From Acanthornis magna (taxonomy: Eukaryota > Chordata > Aves > Passeriformes > Acanthizidae): a DNA stretch of 64,000 bases. Below, in pieces: positions 1 to 12,000 of this stretch (position 1 is the first letter of the stretch; every line of letters starts with the position of its first letter). Under the pieces are notes generated by a model. It saw only the letters and a list, made by a program, of their open reading frames with translations, ran no database searches and had not been told where the DNA came from. The stretch is from contig JAWUZG010000032.1 in the NCBI GenBank assembly GCA_036785705.1, positions 12,976,001 to 13,040,000 on the forward strand, written 5' to 3'. The translations under genes and the position numbers were made by a program.

Positions 1-3000
1 AGCAGAGAGAATCCATAGCCTCATTAGCACTAAAATGGGTGTAACAGTTTGTTTCAGAAGCAACTGGTTAAAGCAGGGCAGCAGTTTGACTAATTTCCTT
101 TAATAGCAGTTATCTGCAGTGTAGAAGCTACTTCTGAGATAACTGTCTAACTTCCCTATGCAAAATTAGTCACTGGAAGGACTACAAAAATTTATTTCTG
201 ATTTGCAGCCTTCAAATGTCTGCTTCTCTTCAGGAACTCGAAGAGCAACCTGCAGTGAGTATCTCAGACAGAGACATTTACATGACTCCCTCCACAGGAC
301 CTTGTATTTTAAAACAAATGTCTATACATGCAGGTAGGACAAGAAAGCCAGGGGCACTGCATTCATCTTCTCTGCAAACAAATGCAAGGGAGGTGCCCCA
401 GGTAAAACAACTTCATTCAGACTCATTCATCTGGACATGTAAACCATAGCCAAAATTAACAAAGCTCATAATCTTTTAGGCTAAGAGAATTCACCGAGGA
501 GCTCATTGTTCTCTGGCACAGACTGGTGATGAAATGGAAGGATTAGCAAAAGTGATCTGTACATGCAGTGAGGATTTTGAATGGGCAAAGTTTCATAAGC
601 TGAGAAAACTATATAGTGAGACAGGATGGACTGAAGTGCTCAGGGAAGGGAATGCTTCAACTGGATTTTTCTGAAGTCAGAACTGCAAAAAATAGTATGA
701 ATTTTTTAACCAGAAGCTGATATGAAAACGTTCAGAATCAAGGTGGGCAATTAACCGCATCAGAAGTGTATCAGAAAAAAAGTAGGCACTTAGCGAAATA
801 CAAAAAGAGACTGAACAGTTTCCTGGAGACCAAAAAGTGTATGGTAAATTAAAAATTGCTGGAAATTCAGATGAATTAGACCATGTAAAGGCAATTAAAA
901 CAGTAGGTTTAACATATATCCTTATAAACAAAAAGAGAACCAGAAAAGGAAGCAATGGATCTTATGCAGCACAGCTGATCTTACTTGCTTTTTTGCCAGT
1001 ATGTCTGGGATAAATGGAACAAAATGTGGCTTGTGCTCACCAGAAGTAGATTATATGATGACAACACAACTTTTCTGAGCACAAAAATATTTTCTCTGTG
1101 TTATTTTTCTCTTGAAATGCAATAGCTTTAATCCACTTGGATGTTGTTTACTCACTTTCTATTCCACACAGAGAATCATCCGTTTATGACGAGGGGGCTG
1201 TGTATTAGAAGTGAAAAGAGGATAGTTAGAACACAGATGACAGGAATTCGTGCTGAAAACAGTCATAATACTACAGGGAAGTACGTGGCAAATTTCCTCC
1301 AGGAGCAGTTTTGGTCAGTATAAATCTCTAATTTAATATTTTCATGTAGTATGTATTGTCATGGGAAAATGTGCATATCCTAATGAAACACGATGATGAT
1401 GATGATGCAAAATTGAGAGGCAACATTGACATGGAAAAGGATTTGGATATTGACAGTATAAAACAGAATCAGAGGATATAAAAGAGAACTGGAGAAGAGT
1501 TTGAGGACGGTATGGCATGGAACAGTACCACGTGCAAAGCAAGAGGCTTGGGAACAAAGAACAGGAATCTCTGCTATTGCATAGGTGTTCATCAGATGAC
1601 CACAGGACTATGTGGTACATAAATGATACAGCCTGGGAACAGTCAAATGCAATTCCAGGACGTGTGAGTACCATACAGTAAAGCTGTGCCTGAACTATTT
1701 TGGATGGACTACCATTCTCTGGGGCAGTTCTGGTGATCATGTCCCAGAAGATGTTCCCTGCAGACAGAGTTACCAGGTTTTCCTTCCTCGAGCCTTTGCA
1801 TTCTTCCAACACTAGCCCAGGAGGCTCAAGACATCCTTAAACTCCACTGGGCTGATCCAAGTATGAAAATAGGCAATAGATTCTTTCACAATTGCATTAT
1901 AAAATCGGCCCTCTGGTGGGCTCTGTTCAGCATAACCCTAACACTGTGAGCTAAAACCCCCTCCTACCAGAGACACACACATACACAGTTATGATGACAA
2001 TGTTTCGGACTCACAGAGTCACTGTGCTGTCCCCATGGAGACCCAGCTCAAGCACTGTGCAGTGTGTGCAGGAGCAGCCTGTGCTTGAGGTTCCACTTTG
2101 GACAGCCTGGATGCTCTGCACTGCTGATCTGAAGGCTGTCTGGGAGGATGCCTGCAGACACAAGCATGGGCACAAGCTGCCTGTGGACATTCAGGACCAG
2201 CATCTACTACCTTGCTACGGTCCAGGCTGCTCTTCTAGCTGTGACTGGAACACACTAATTCCTTCCCTGATCTTTGTAATACAAACTCTCAAAGCTCTCG
2301 CAGCTACCATGGGGAAACAGTCCTTTTTCCTTTGGCTATCCTAGGAAAGTGGGACAGTTACTAAAATCCTAAGTAAACAATTTGTTGCACCTTTACCAAC
2401 CTAAAGGAATGTCTTGCTAATTAAGAGAGGTGTGGGACCACTGACTTCTAGCCAGTTACTTTGATACTATACTTAAGTCAAAAGACAGAGATAAATTATT
2501 AATTCCAATTGTAAAGCAGATGTCACAATTGCAAAAACAAAATAGGAACAAAAACCAACTGTCTAATCTGCTGGTGCAAAATCAACATCTAAGAAAAAAA
2601 ATTCTTGTTTACAGTCTGCTTTGTAGACACACTGGGTCTCATAGGTGCACCTCTACTCTGGCAAACACACAGGGCCAGGGAGTGAGCATTAACATCAGAC
2701 CCCATAGCTGTACTACTAAAAGATTTAAGGAAACTAGGGGGAAGGTGCCTACATAGACATGTAATGGTTTGTCAGCTTACCCCTGGCTCTGCATTTGACC
2801 ACTCTATCTTTTTTTCTGTAAGATGAAAACCAAGATGAAGTTTTGGGAGTAGCTCAATCCAGAAATCAATCTAGCAGTCAGTTAGGAATAGACTATCACT
2901 TTCAACTCTCACAAAGTTGGAGCATCACAAAGCATCACGAAGTCCTCTCATAGGCTTTATGCCCTTTTGTTTCCTAGAGAACACGACAAAAACCCTCCAG

Positions 3001-3850
3001 TTTCATACTCCAATGACATGAAAGTGATAGGCTGCCACATAGCTCTGAAGTTATTTCAGAGACTGTGATTAAAATAAAAAAAAAGACACAAGATAATAAT
3101 TATGTCATAGGACCTTGTGGGCAATATGTAAGATACAGAAGAGACTCGATGCCAAGCAGTCCATAGTTTGATTTCTCTGGAAGGCACTGAACCAAAGAAG
3201 TGGGGACTTTTACTCTTTTGCTAATCCATAATATCTATCCTCAAGGTCAAGCACCGGTCCCAGTCCTCCCTTTTTTACCAGCATCGATGTACCCCTCTCT
3301 TCACTGATTCTTTCTCTTTGCTCTTCTCACATATTGTGCTCCACAGTGGGAACCACCTACCAGTCCAACATCCTAACTTCTACAGCCACTATTTCTTTAG
3401 AAGTTTCCAGGGAATCCATTCAGATCCAGAAATCCTGACCAAAAATTACTCAGTTATGCAAGAGATGATGTTCCTCCTGTTGATTTAGGAATAGATTCAC
3501 CTTTTCAAAGGTGGAAATGTCACACTGCCAGAGCAGGTGTCATCTGTACTAGGCTGGCTTTGACTTCACATGTAGTAAAACACCTTCTTTGTCATGTCTC
3601 TGTTGCATATGTTTCAGTGTGATGTGTCTCCATCTACTGAGCTTCTATTTCACATCAACCTGTAAACAGGATAATGTACTTCTTACAAACATTTACATGA
3701 GTTTAATACACCCCATTCTTTACAAGTCATTGGCTGACACAGGAAAATAATATTATCTACCATTTTGGATGGAGATAAGTTTGACATTCTTTTTTTATGA
3801 GAGGAGACAAAAAATTTGGCTTAGGTAGGTTAACAAAATAATAAGAACTA
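1..3850. other. Intergenic DNA, no gene supported
   Basis: Scattered ORFs of 60-156 codons on both strands, none resembling a known protein and none with clear splice context. Holds a short GATGAT run (1392-1407) and an isolated X-box-like palindrome GTCCCCATGGAGAC (2029-2042), possibly by chance. Confidence 0.6.
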
Positions 3851-4225
3851 CCATAATTCAGGTTGGAAAAGATCTCTGGAGGTCACTCTGTTCAACCTCC
3901 TTCTCAAAGGCAGACCTAAATTCAATGTTAGATTAAGTTGCTCAGGTTTTTGTCCACTTGGATTGAAAGTATTTCCAGGTACTGAGATTCCATAGCCACT
4001 TCGGGCAACTTGGTTGGCACTTGGGCATTCTCCTGTGAATTGTTTGGGGGTTTTTCTCCTTTTATCCAGTCAGATTTTCTTTGTAGTTCTTTGTTGCCTC
4101 TCATCTTTATTTCTATGTTGGAGAAAACTCTGTCTTCCTTATTAGCCCTTGGTGATCCCCTAAGTCTTCCTTCCGCTTAATAAACCCACATATCTCAGCC
4201 TCTCCTGTGCTTTGAACTTGGAGAT
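3851..4225 (-). mobile_element. CR1 LINE 3' fragment
   Basis: Reads in reverse as the CR1 3' end: GGTTGGAAAAGATCTCTGGAGGTCA followed by TTCAACCTCC, typical of the avian CR1 tail in minus orientation. Further in, similarity is weaker but recognisable up to the AATAAACCCA...CTCAGCCT segment near 4,180-4,205. 5'-truncated and diverged. Confidence 0.75.
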
Positions 4226-7200
4226 ACAGCATGTTCCTTTCCCTCCCCTGTTTTGACTTTTGTAGAATCAGTTTTAGCATTTTTGGCTAGGAGAAAATTT
4301 TCCGGTATTATCTTAATCAGTTTCTGTCCGCAGTGACCTCACCAGTGTGGACAGGAGAGGTCTGCAGATTTAGGGAACATTTATGAAATCATCATTTGGA
4401 ACCGGAATCATACATTTAAGCTGTAATTAATTCTAACTGTAGCATCTCAGTACAGTCCTAGAAGCTGATGCCTCACAGATAGTCTTCAGCAATGGGTATA
4501 CATAAGCCTGAAGAGTGTTTCCTTCTCTGCTCTTGCAGAAATGAAATGCTTTATTCTGCTTGCTCCTAGGATCACTGTATTATTTTGCTGGTAGTTATGG
4601 AAGGAGAGAAATGAAAACTGACATGGATCTCTAAAATCATGCATTATACCTGTGGTCCAGAATGAGCCATGTACAGCCTGCATACTGCAGGTCCCGCACT
4701 AATTCTAAAAAAGAAGTATGTGAAATTCAGACCAAGTGATTAAAATTCAAAAGCTCTTGCTGAAGTGGAGAGATACAGACAGAAAGAGTTCACTGGGATG
4801 AATTTCTACCTCTTGGCTATTGCTATCCACCTTTCATGGGAAGCTCAACCTTTGCTAAGCAAAGCCTTAATGCAATGCTCGGTGTTACTGTGTTGAACAT
4901 CCCCTAGCAGCACATTTGGTTTGACATTAAAAGGAAAATAATTCAGCTAGTGAGCTGTACAGAGCTATAGCCTGCTCTAAAATTGCTGCTACGCTCACTG
5001 TGTCCCCTTGACACTAGTGATCAGATCATAGAGACTCTACTTTTGTTTACAAATAATTTCATTTTGAATTAATGGCATTGGTGCTGTTAATGGTTTTGGG
5101 CTGACTGCAGATATACTCTATGTCTCTTTTTCATGCCTAAGCTGATCTACTGGAAATTAACCTTGGTGGCCAGGTTCTCTAAGGTGATCAGCATAATGGA
5201 CCCTTGTTAGCAGCATGAATTTCAGGAGCATGTTTCATTCATATAACACTGTTAACATGGATCAGATTGTACAATTAGGTTCTATGATTTTTAGGGACTC
5301 AGATGTTGTCAGTAGGAAAAATGCATTTCTCTCTTCAAACAAAAAGAATACTGCTGGCTTGTTCTGAATAGATCGCATTGAACCACCTTGTTAGCATCTC
5401 TTAATGACTTCCCTGCCTCTTTTGGCTCCTATGATGAATACTTTTCTTCCTAAAGAAAAAATGAATAGTATTAATTTACAGCAGATTCCTGTTTGCATTG
5501 GGAATGTGAAGAGTAATTACACAATAGAACCTCAGAAAACCTATGACCCAAATTTCTCCCTCTAATAAACTACTTCTCCCACTACTATCTTCCGCTTTTG
5601 TATTGATTTACATTTAGCTGAAAATCCTTGATGTCACTGATTCAGACAACCAGGATTTCATGGCAAAGCAGTGGTGCCGTAGCAATCTATAACGTTTGAG
5701 TATTCCTTCTAGAGTAACATTAAGAAAAAACTCATGAACTTGCATCTCTGTGTCATGGTACTGTTATAATGTGCATATTCTCATATTCTATTGCATTAAT
5801 TGACTTTGGAAAGTTTAAAAACAGAAGAAAACCAAAATCTATGAACAGATTTGTGAAATACATATTTAGAGTTATTCAGAAAGAAAAGATGAACTCCCAA
5901 AGCATAATTATGTTTTCATAACTTGTTCAGCTTAAGCAGCAATTTGAGTTCAGTGGGACTTTAATTTATTCCTGAATTGTTTGCTCATAATTTGATATTA
6001 GATTGCCAAGTAATCCATTATTGTCTGCTGTTTTCAAAACGTGAGATTATAGCTTAATATACACAGAATGAAAAGGCTATGTCAAGTCTTTGCTCCCTTG
6101 TCACTATGACCAGCAAAAAAGGAAGAAAACCACTAATCATGCCAGGCAGTAAGACAGTAAACCATTTCCCCTCTATTTTGCCTTTCTCCAGTGCTGTACC
6201 TACATTTTGAATAATGATAATTCTTTTTATTTATTATCTTCCTTCAAGTTCTAGTCACTGGCTTCTTTCTCATCACTGTTTTGTATTCTTGACTTCTTGT
6301 CTTACAGAATTTCTGAAGAAAAGGCAGCAGTAGAAACGCACCACACGAGTTCACCAGTGACTGAAGCAACATACTAGGCACTCATTGATTAGAATAATTA
6401 AGAAAACCATTAAGGAAACATTTGTAAGACCCTTGCTTTTGCAAATTATGTACTGTGTATCCAATGACAAATACAGGCAGATAATTTTTCTTACAGAGGA
6501 CTCTGTCCTGTATTTTTCTTATGCATATTTTTCAGCTGAAAACTTGGCCAGGCTCTGTCCAGCTTTTCACCCACTGAAAGGATTCTTTATTTATTTTACA
6601 AAGAGCTAACAAAAAAATTACAGGTATTGTGCTGCTCTTTGCTCAGGAGTGTCAGTCTTCTAGCCACACCCTCAATGCTGTACATCCCTCCCAGCAGCAC
6701 AGTTGATATTTAACAAGTATTACAGAATGATAGAGGATGTTCACCCACTCATTTTCAAAATGCTTTTGGGAATAATGTGCTCCACTTGACAGGGCATTCC
6801 TGCTGAATGAAGCTTGAAGGAAATAATGTCAGCTCATGCTCTTTTTCTTTGTTAACAGTCCCCTGTTTTCCATTAACATTAGCTGTGTACAAAGCTCAAT
6901 ATTGAAAGATGACTGTATGCTGATTTTCCAGACTGGCAAGCAGAAAATTGGCCAAAAATATATTACGAAGCACATGCTAGAGAGTGTTAAGCACTAGCAG
7001 TTTAAAAAAGAAGTAAAGACAAAGAGGCATATCCATCTTCAAGTGATGAACTCCCAATGGATGATCTATTGTGAGGAGTCTCACTTGTCACCCTTGAAGA
7101 AGCTGATTTACACCAGCACCATCATGAGTAGCTTCCAGTCCCAGCAGTCAGAGTGGTGATGGGGAAAGAGTGCACTGAGCCTCTCATTCATACCTCTGCC

Positions 7201-7554
7201 AACATTGTGGGTTTAATGAACTGCCTTTTCACAAATCCTGTGAGAATAGCAGTCCTGTGGGAATAGTTGTCTGCAGGGATTAAGTACAGAGCTTGGGATA
7301 TATGCAAGAGCCTTGTCAACAGTAAGGCTCTTGTGCACAACAAGGCTGTGGTCTGTCCCACAAACACAGGCAAAGTCAAACCTCTTTCATCAACCCCTGC
7401 CTCCCATTTCCCCCCAGTAGCATCGGTGCTATCTGGTCTTCCATCACACATGGAATGAGAGGAAAGGATGACCATCCTGGAGTGGGAAATGGGATAAAAC
7501 AAAGAGTGACAGGCTTAAAACCTCCCATTCTTCCCTTTCCAGAGGCTAAACATA
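4226..7554. other. Intergenic AT-rich DNA
   Basis: No repeat, gene or RNA recognised. Several unrepetitive TAAT-rich stretches (about 5,040-5,100 and 5,920-6,020) could be conserved noncoding elements, but this cannot be judged without an alignment. Confidence 0.5.
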
Positions 7555-7875
7555 CTGTGAAAATGTAGGACTCTTTTGTCTGGAGAGGAGAAATCTAAGA
7601 GGGATTTAAAAAATCATGTAGGTGTTAGTTAAACTGAACTGCTAACCACTGAAACATGTGCTGCTGGAAATAGGGAAATTCGCTGAAACAAGTGATAGAG
7701 TATCTTCAAGCCCATATATAAAAAAGTACATCTTTACACAGTGGGTAGTGAACTTCTGTTGCCACAGGGGACCATGAGGGCAGATGGTATCAGCAGCTTC
7801 AAATGAGGCTGGACAAATTCAGGCCAAAGATCTGACAGCCAGATCATGATTCTATGTTTCTATGATTCCATGATT
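7555..7875 (+). mobile_element. Old CR1 LINE 3' fragment
   Basis: Diverged match to the CR1 3' region: GTCTGGAGAGGAGAAATCT, then CATCTTTACACAGTGGGTAG, then GAGGCTGGACAAATTC, ending in the CR1 tip near 7,850-7,875 (ATTCTATGTTTCTATGATTC). Several indels indicate age. Confidence 0.65.
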
Positions 7876-7924
7876 CAGATACTAATGAAAATGAGCAAGG
7901 ACGTACCCTATGATACAATGAGTG

Positions 7925-8075
7925 TGGATTATGGGGATTACCTCCATCCCTGGGGTTATTTAAAAGAGACTTGGGGACATAATTTAGTGGTGGACTTGGC
8001 AGTCCTGGGTTAGCAGTTGGACTTGACCTTACAGGTCTTTCCAGCCTTAGTGGTTCAGTGATTCTATGATATTGT
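7925..8075 (+). mobile_element. CR1 LINE 3' tip
   Basis: Contains the CR1 end order: CATCCCTGGGGTTATTTAAAAG, TTGGACTTGACCTTACAGGTC, CAGCCTTAGTGGTTC and the terminal GATTCTATGAT. It sits directly after the older copy at 7,555-7,875, so two CR1 tails lie in tandem. Confidence 0.75.
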
Positions 8076-8544
8076 AAGCACTGTCCATTCAAGACCAGGA
8101 GTCTGTTGTAATTTCTGATTTCTGCTTGGCAGCCAAGCACAGCTGGGGCAGCATCTGGATTGCAGTTTGGAAATGTGCCTATGCAGGCTGTCCCTGCTCT
8201 CATTAGGCTGAGGAGACAAGTCTCTGTCTCCTCAGCTTGATGAGGTTGCCTTAACAGCTTCACGAACAGCCACAAGTGATTATGTTTAGAAAGGCTGTGA
8301 AGGGATGCTAGAGCCAAGTCCTTGTCAGTCTGAGCATGGAGAACATCCTTCCTGAATGCTTCCCTTGGACACAAGCAAATTGTGAGTTAATGTGATGCTT
8401 TAATACTATACAGCTCGGCTTTGGAAGATTACTTTGAAGAAATTCTGACTTACAGCAATAATCACACAGCTAATGATTTTTTTGCTATTGCAGAGAATGA
8501 ACATAATCTAGTTATAACAACTTGAGAAGAGTGTGACCAGTTTT

Positions 8545-9040
8545 TACACTAGAGCCAAGCAGGATGACCCAGCTAATTATAGTTCTGACACCCTGATATC
8601 AGTCCTGGGCAAATTAATGGAATGAGTAATATGGAACTTGATTCATCAAGAATTAAAAGAAGGGAATATAATTAATACCAGCTAACAGGACTTTTCTGAA
8701 AATATATTTAATCCTGCTATGTTGATTTTTTAAAATGACATTTCATGTTTAATCTGTAAAGATAATAGAGTAAGTAAAAAACACATGACCTTGTATGTCA
8801 CAACAAAAAACAACACACATGTAAAGTTAACTGATATGTACATGATATGTAGTAAAAGAAAGATAAACTGTTTCACTTACAGTGTCTCCAAATGTAGTGA
8901 TAAATTTGGAATCACCAGTGGCTTGGTGGTTCTAACTGGTCCCACAGGGCTCAGCTTGGGGGCCCAGACTTGCAACAAAATTCTGATGCTAATGTTATTT
9001 GAAGATGATACAAGAGGGCATGAACGCTGTAAGTAACAGA
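8545..9040 (+). mobile_element. Degenerate CR1 ORF2 (reverse transcriptase) fragment
   Basis: Ancient CR1 internal sequence. CAGCTAATTATAGTTCTGACACCC and the segment through GAATTAAAAGAAGGGAATATA near 8,570-8,670 correspond to the RT region encoding the NYRPVSLTS-like block. At 8,938-9,012 the translated LSLGAQ and LFEDDT correspond to the CR1 SVLGP and FADDT boxes; the catalytic F-x-D-D survives as FEDD, though the frame around it is broken. No functional protein is possible. Confidence 0.6.
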
Positions 9041-12000
9041 GAATAAGACAGCAGAATGGACTGCTCTTCAAGTGTGCTGAACCTGCACTTCAGGACTGTC
9101 TGAGGGAACTTGTATATCTGTGGGACAAAAGAAATGCAGGTAATGCTTGAGAATGGAGAAATCTGTCCTGTTGGGCAGTGGTTGTGCAAAGATGTTGAAA
9201 AGATGTTGAAAAGATGTAGCTGCAAAGTCTGACTGTGGCCAGTTATAACAGTTGGTGCAAACTGGTGAGAAAACTCAAGTAGCATTGCTGTGCTGCATGG
9301 TCTCCTTTGATATCTTGATTTTACTGCTGCAGAAATAGTGTTTCTATAATGTGCCTTCATCTGCCTGCTCTTTGTGGAGTGAAACTCTTTTACCCTTAGC
9401 AGCCTCATCAGTGCTGAAGTCTTTCTGCATGGACACAGAACAAGTTTCTAGGACAGACAGAATCAAACACTTTCTGGAGGAGCCCATCTCTCTTCCCTGA
9501 GAGAAGATGAAATCTGGGAACTAGCACAGACTAAGCCTCTTCCTTCTATTAGAGAACTAAAACTGAATAAAATTAAGCCTGCTTGATAGCCAGAATTTTA
9601 GACCTACTTAGAGACCACAAATCATTTTGAGTGTGAATGGTGATTGGACCATCTGGCTCTGAAGTTGATTAAGATTTTTTTCTAGTCAAGATAAAATGAC
9701 AATACTTGTTAAAATGGTTTGAAGTGGTTGTCTGTGTTCTCTGGAGCTGTCTGTGATCCTTCAGACCAAAAGAACATACAATATTGAAATTAATACTCTT
9801 TGTACCACAAGCACTTACCATATGACATGAAGGACAAATATAACATGTTACAGAAGCTAATATGCTGCAAATTATTTTCAAGGGCTTGAATGAGTTCAGC
9901 AGTAGAAACAGGTGAATTAAAACATTTTAAGAAGAAATGCATTAAAGTAGTTTTGACTTGAGAAGCCGAGAGAGCATTTAGACAGAATTCAGCCAAAAAA
10001 TATTGGTTACAACCAAAGCTATGTCTTGTAAAAGATGAATTGATGGTACAACACAAAAAATCTCTGTGACCATATTTACTGTTCTAATTGGCTATGTCTT
10101 GATAAATACCAGGAAATGATTGATCTCTCATCACAGACGCTTTGTGAGTTTGGTGGTGGTGCAGCATAAGCAATTTTAACAGCTGGGTATAGTTATTACA
10201 ATTCACTAACTGAAACAGTAATTTTCTCTAAATATTTTTGATTACTTAAATTAGCTCTAAGGTTAGAGTGCTGTTTTTCCTCAGGGATACTGCAGGTGCA
10301 TAGACCATAGAGTGAAAACCCTCTATTTCTTGCGTTTTGAGTGAAATTGTGCCTTGTTGATGTCAATACATTATCTTCAGTGAAGGTGAATTTTTGTCCA
10401 CTCTCTTTTATGAACATTGGATAATGACACTGAATACAGTAGTAATACTTGCCTGTGCTTGCAGACTGGGACCTATATGTGGAGAAACTGGAGATTCTCC
10501 AACAAGGGAATATTTGCAGAGCTTGCTCAGGGCTGTCAAGAAAACTGTTAGTGTCAGAACACCTGTTAAAACTCTTTTAGCAGGAAGAGTCTGCTTTCAG
10601 ACAGTTCTAAATGTACTGAAAGTATGTTTGAAATATTTAATTCCATTTCTTGGTCTTGAATATTCATTAACTTCAGAAGAAAAACTCATGACATAAGATT
10701 AAGGTCATAACTTTAGCAAATCCATAGCTTGGTATGACTGACTGGGAGAATGACGAAGCCTAACATATAGTGATAAACATTGTGAAATTCTACTCATTTT
10801 GGCCTCAGACTTGATTGAGTTAATTCACCCTCCATGTGGAGACTACCCTACAATGTTATTGTTAAATAACTCCAGTGACATACAGTTCAAATACATCTTT
10901 AGATACAGCCCCTTGCCATTCAAGGATCAGAAAATCATGGCTAATTTAAAAAAAAATACTAGCAGAGTTGTTCAGCTATTATTGTTCAGTATTATTGAAC
11001 TACTTGGACCACAAAATGAAGCAGCAAGTAAATTAATGAGAAGGTTTCGTGATAAAAGTGATTATTGGTAATGGAAAATAGCTATGGGAATCTGAATTCA
11101 AAACAAATGTACACTGAAAAAACCCCGCATCTAAGCAATCAGAATGATGTGGCTTTTAGAAGGCTTTCAGAATCTTTATGGAAAACTTTGTAGACACAAG
11201 TGAAACTAGGCTATAAGGACTTCCTTGTGTCCTTGAACATAAGACATAGAACTGGACAGAGAATACTAAAGGAAGCTTTTTTTTTTTGCCTAAAGAAGAC
11301 AGCTAGATGTAGAGATAACAGAGCCATGCACAAGCATTTCGATTTTAAAATATTTTGTCAACAGTTGTATCAATTTGTTGTTTTCCTCAGTTTAAAGGAA
11401 GTTGGACCATTGAGGACCACGTCTTAGATGTATGGAGGCAATGCTTCTGAAAGGCTGTGAGTGTGAAGAAGTTATAAATACAAATCAGAGGAAAACCGGT
11501 GCTGATAGGTGTGTTGAAAGCATATTACAGGCAATTATTCAGAAATATCCTTCATTCCATAGCTTATGAGAAGGAAGCAGGTGGGGATTTTTTTCTTCAA
11601 AATAAAGCAACAGTGCATGCATTTAAAATAAAAACTCCAAGTCTGTTCAATATTTAACCCAACTGGAGAAGAAACTAGTGCGGACAGTTTGGTCACATTG
11701 TGCACCTCCATGAAAACATCTGACTGAAACTTTCTGATAGCATGGAAGCAAACTTCCCACAACCATTCCTGCATGCTCCCATTCCCTAATGCAATTCACC
11801 ACATTTAATGTAATTAATTTGGAAAGAAGGAAGTGCAGTTTTCCCAAAGGAATTTCCTGACTGACAGCTGTTTTACATAATCAGTGCAGAAACAGCAGTA
11901 GTGGAGCATACTCCAGCTATTACCTCCTAATGGACATTTACTTTTCTTTGCTACTGTTTTGTTCAGCACAGAAGATTGCAACACAGATAGGGAGATTCAA

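Noticed and set aside
1342..1812. 156-codon minus-strand ORF
   Set aside because: Includes a His run from the GATGAT microsatellite and resembles no known protein.
7844..8374. 176-codon minus-strand ORF
   Set aside because: Begins in unique DNA but covers a CR1 3' end in antisense; no homology or splice context.
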